Positions 17,629 to 17,804 of a stretch of DNA of 17,804 nt are shown in pieces. The notes beneath the pieces were generated by a model that was given only the letters and a program-made list of their open reading frames with translations, searched no databases and was not told where the DNA came from. Both the position numbers and the translations under genes were made by a program. Location: positions 1 through 17,804 of the forward strand of contig CAJTQP010000045.1 in assembly GCA_910578575.1 (NCBI GenBank), written 5' to 3'. The first letter of the stretch is position 1; every line of letters begins with the position of its first letter. Origin of the DNA: an uncultured Oscillospiraceae bacterium. GTDB lineage: Bacteria; Bacillota; Clostridia; Oscillospirales; Oscillospiraceae.

Positions 17629-17673
17629 TGGCACCCATGAGACGATTCGAACGTCCGACCCTTCGCTTAGGAG
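17629..17673 (-). other. tRNA-Arg(CCT) 3' half: probable attachment-site scar
   Basis: The minus strand holds exactly positions 32-76 of a tRNA: anticodon loop CTCCTAA with anticodon CCT, stem strand GCGAA, variable loop GGGTC, T arm GGACG-TTCGAAT-CGTCT (five pairs, one G-T), acceptor strand CATGGGT, discriminator G and encoded CCA. The bases before it (17674 upwards) do not form the other anticodon-stem strand (TTCGC expected), a D arm or an acceptor strand (ACCCATG expected). It is therefore not a working gene. Integrases commonly use tRNA 3' halves with crossover in the anticodon loop, leaving such a copy at one end of the element. Confidence 0.85.
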
Positions 17674-17804
17674 TATGGCTTACCATGTGATACACGGTTC
17701 GGATGTAACTTCCAATATCATCCCTTACGCAGAATGACTTGTAGTAAACGAACTTTATGGTGCAAAACACCTATTCTGACGCAGTTTTATGTGTCCGTTG
17801 GGTG
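17674..17804. other. Start of a probable integrated element
   Basis: This stretch is clearly less GC-rich than the genes to its left and contains no ORF, RNA or promoter I can support. By the geometry of tRNA-directed integration it should be the end of an element that continues beyond the window. That identity is inferred only from the attachment scar. Confidence 0.5.

Noticed and set aside
17629..17673. Group I intron in the anticodon loop of tRNA-Arg(CCT)
   Set aside because: Such introns are known in this tRNA in other bacteria, but they end in G just before the 3' exon. The bases here before the retained half (CCATA on the minus strand) do not fit, and no intron core pairing is visible in the 130 bases available.
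17629..17720. Complete tRNA gene
   Set aside because: The bases 5' to the anticodon loop cannot form the anticodon stem, D arm or acceptor stem with the retained half.

Overview
The window looks like chromosomal DNA from a GC-rich, Gram-positive member of the Clostridia, most likely Oscillospirales (Flavonifractor/Pseudoflavonifractor/Oscillibacter relatives). The reasons are GC-rich codon use, strong AGGAGG-type ribosome binding sites, TTGACA/TATAAT promoters, a SecA with an all-Cys SEC-C tail, S-layer-homology (SLH) surface proteins, and small GC-rich palindromic repeats between genes. The genus is an inference from style. No rRNA, CRISPR array or intact mobile element is present.

Layout. 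1-719 holds no convincing protein gene, but has promoters and hairpins on both strands and a candidate small RNA at about 520-612. 720-2516 (-) is aspS. 2517-3422 is a long gene-free stretch packed with small hairpins, a dispersed GC-rich repeat and an 18-bp direct repeat. 3423-4544 (-) is an M50-type membrane metalloprotease with a helical C-terminal half. A U-tailed terminator separates it from a probable cell-envelope operon running leftwards: pgeF (7428-6607), an unrecognised 46-residue gene (6583-6443) and a LysM/G5/M23 peptidase (6412-4619). Upstream of that, 10498-7748 (-) is secA; the secA-pgeF gap carries two copies of a palindromic repeat. 10924-10775 (-) is a 49-residue conserved-looking small gene. 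11099-12727 (+) is an AMP-forming acyl-CoA synthetase driven by a perfect consensus promoter. It converges on 13713-12796 (-), a receiver-GGDEF diguanylate cyclase, with a shared hairpin terminator between them.

The right end, 13968-17804, looks like a decaying, rearranged surface-protein region: a small lipoprotein (14579-13968, -), an SLH protein that has lost its start and most of its signal peptide (about 14718-15764, +), two inverted palindromic repeats, a second SLH protein cut off at its N-terminal side (17200-16127, -), a 62-residue ORF (17227-17415, +) before a very strong hairpin, and a 44-bp scrap of a lipoprotein paralogue. At 17629-17673 (-) lie exactly the last 45 nt of a tRNA-Arg(CCT), from the anticodon loop to CCA, followed by what looks like the tRNA's own terminator. 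The 5' half is absent. This is the expected scar of an element integrated into a tRNA gene, and the geometry puts the element to the right, beyond the window.

Functionally most genes serve the envelope: protein export (SecA), peptidoglycan editing and hydrolysis (PgeF, M23), membrane proteolysis (M50) and surface display (SLH proteins, lipoprotein). Aspartyl-tRNA charging, fatty- or organic-acid activation and c-di-GMP signalling are added.
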